Positions 63,459 through 64,000 of a stretch of 64,000 bases of DNA are shown here, one piece after another. The position numbers and the translations under genes are program-made. Origin of the DNA: Isoetes taiwanensis (lineage: Eukaryota > Streptophyta > Lycopodiopsida > Isoetales > Isoetaceae). The stretch covers positions 2,972,885 through 3,036,884 of the forward strand of contig JAJEKV010000017.1 of the NCBI GenBank assembly GCA_021234155.1, in the 5' to 3' direction. Numbering within the stretch: position 1 is the stretch's first letter; every line of letters starts with the position of its first letter. The notes under the pieces are model-generated. The model was not told where the DNA came from, searched no databases, and saw nothing but the letters and a program-made list of their open reading frames with translations.

Positions 63459-64000
63459 GCAAGTTTACATTACGGTATAAATCTTTCCTCTTTGGGCTTG
63501 AAAGCGGACCGTAATATCCGGATCTTTGCAAGCTTTCCGGATCACTTTGAGTTATGGCAAAGTCCATTAAGTTGACCCTTATTTTGATTTTGCTTGCGGC
63601 GAGTCGATGGTACTTTTGCGCCATCAACATGGACAATGTGTCGGATGGGCAAGTTTTTTTGAAGATATGCTAGAGGTATGGCACTTGGCTCTTAATAGCA
63701 TAGTTAATATCCCAGTTGAAGGAAGCATATCTAGCATAAATCTTTGCATTTCCTTTTAGCTTAAATTTCTTTATCTGAGCCTATCATTTCTTTATTTTGG
63801 AGGAGTAGTGCTGAAAAACCAGCCTTTGAACATATGACATTCTAATACGAGGTAATTAATGAATAACAATGCCACCACCTTTTGGTAAAATAGAGACTGT
63901 TTTAGTATGCAATAGCTATACATTCAGTTATAGATTTTACATGCTTATAGATTTGGATGAGTACAGATGCTATGACAGAGGTCCTTGCATGGTTGTCCTA
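63459..64000. other. No gene identified
   Basis: AT-rich right edge of the window. Nothing recognised. Confidence 0.4.

Noticed and set aside
1-64000. CRISPR array, bacterial operon or rRNA/tRNA genes
   Set aside because: No regular repeat-spacer pattern, no bacterial gene spacing, and no tRNA cloverleaf or rRNA sequence recognised. The only tRNA-related sequences are retrotransposon primer sites.

Overview
This is land-plant nuclear DNA. It holds a dirigent-protein gene with a plant TATA box, LTR retrotransposons primed by initiator-Met tRNA, a CACTA element with a 3-bp target duplication, a hAT element, and host exons with GT-AG introns. I cannot name the species, and a non-flowering lineage is possible. 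About 80% of the window is nested transposons. Two copies of one ancestral segment carrying a dirigent gene lie on either side of the transposon block: an intact copy (about 1.05-2.48 kb) and a broken copy (about 58.2-59.6 kb). Unidentified host exons follow at 60.4-62.3 kb.

Layout. 2.5-3.5 kb is a repeat with a minisatellite, and an inverted copy lies at 44.5-45.25 kb. 4.1-5.6 kb is a LINE-like remnant. 5.56-6.4 kb plus 27.04-27.3 kb are the split 5' part of an old chromovirus-type LTR retrotransposon. A younger member of the same family (6408-27035, minus strand, TTTGG target duplication, 1.64-kb LTRs, PBS and PPT) has inserted into it. Its gag is interrupted by a 7.5-kb hAT element (13292-20798) that carries a hAT transposase on one strand and a spliced kinase-like gene fragment on the other. 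A copia RNase H fragment and its 3' LTR (27.4-28.2 kb) are interrupted by a 10.3-kb CACTA element (28206-38500, GAA target duplication). The CACTA element holds unrecognised host-like exons in tandem duplicate, a heat-shock-element cluster and a degenerate GAATCT array. 38.1-51.2 kb is a 7.1-kb-period duplication (two copies plus a partial third) containing a Q-rich repeat ORF and a degenerate Ty3/gypsy pol. 52.07-57.1 kb is another Ty3/gypsy element with short LTRs.

Most striking points. (1) The first ORF of the 6.4-27 kb retrotransposon begins MARTKQTARK. After Met removal this is identical to residues 1-9 of histone H3, in an element whose integrase ends in a chromodomain, the kind of module that reads H3 tails. 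The older copy starts MARTKCTARK with synonymous changes around it. (2) Duplicated segments differ by a stereotyped, non-mutational pattern at CTG/CAG (CHG) sites, for example CAGCA becoming CAAAGA at five places. This looks like base-calling error at CHG-methylated cytosines and probably creates many of the apparent frameshifts. (3) The hAT element carries a kinase-fold fragment with a preserved intron. (4) The CACTA element carries clustered heat-shock elements.

Reading frames in the transposons are broken throughout. Domain calls rest on residue motifs read by eye, and boundaries are approximate unless a terminal repeat or target duplication fixes them.
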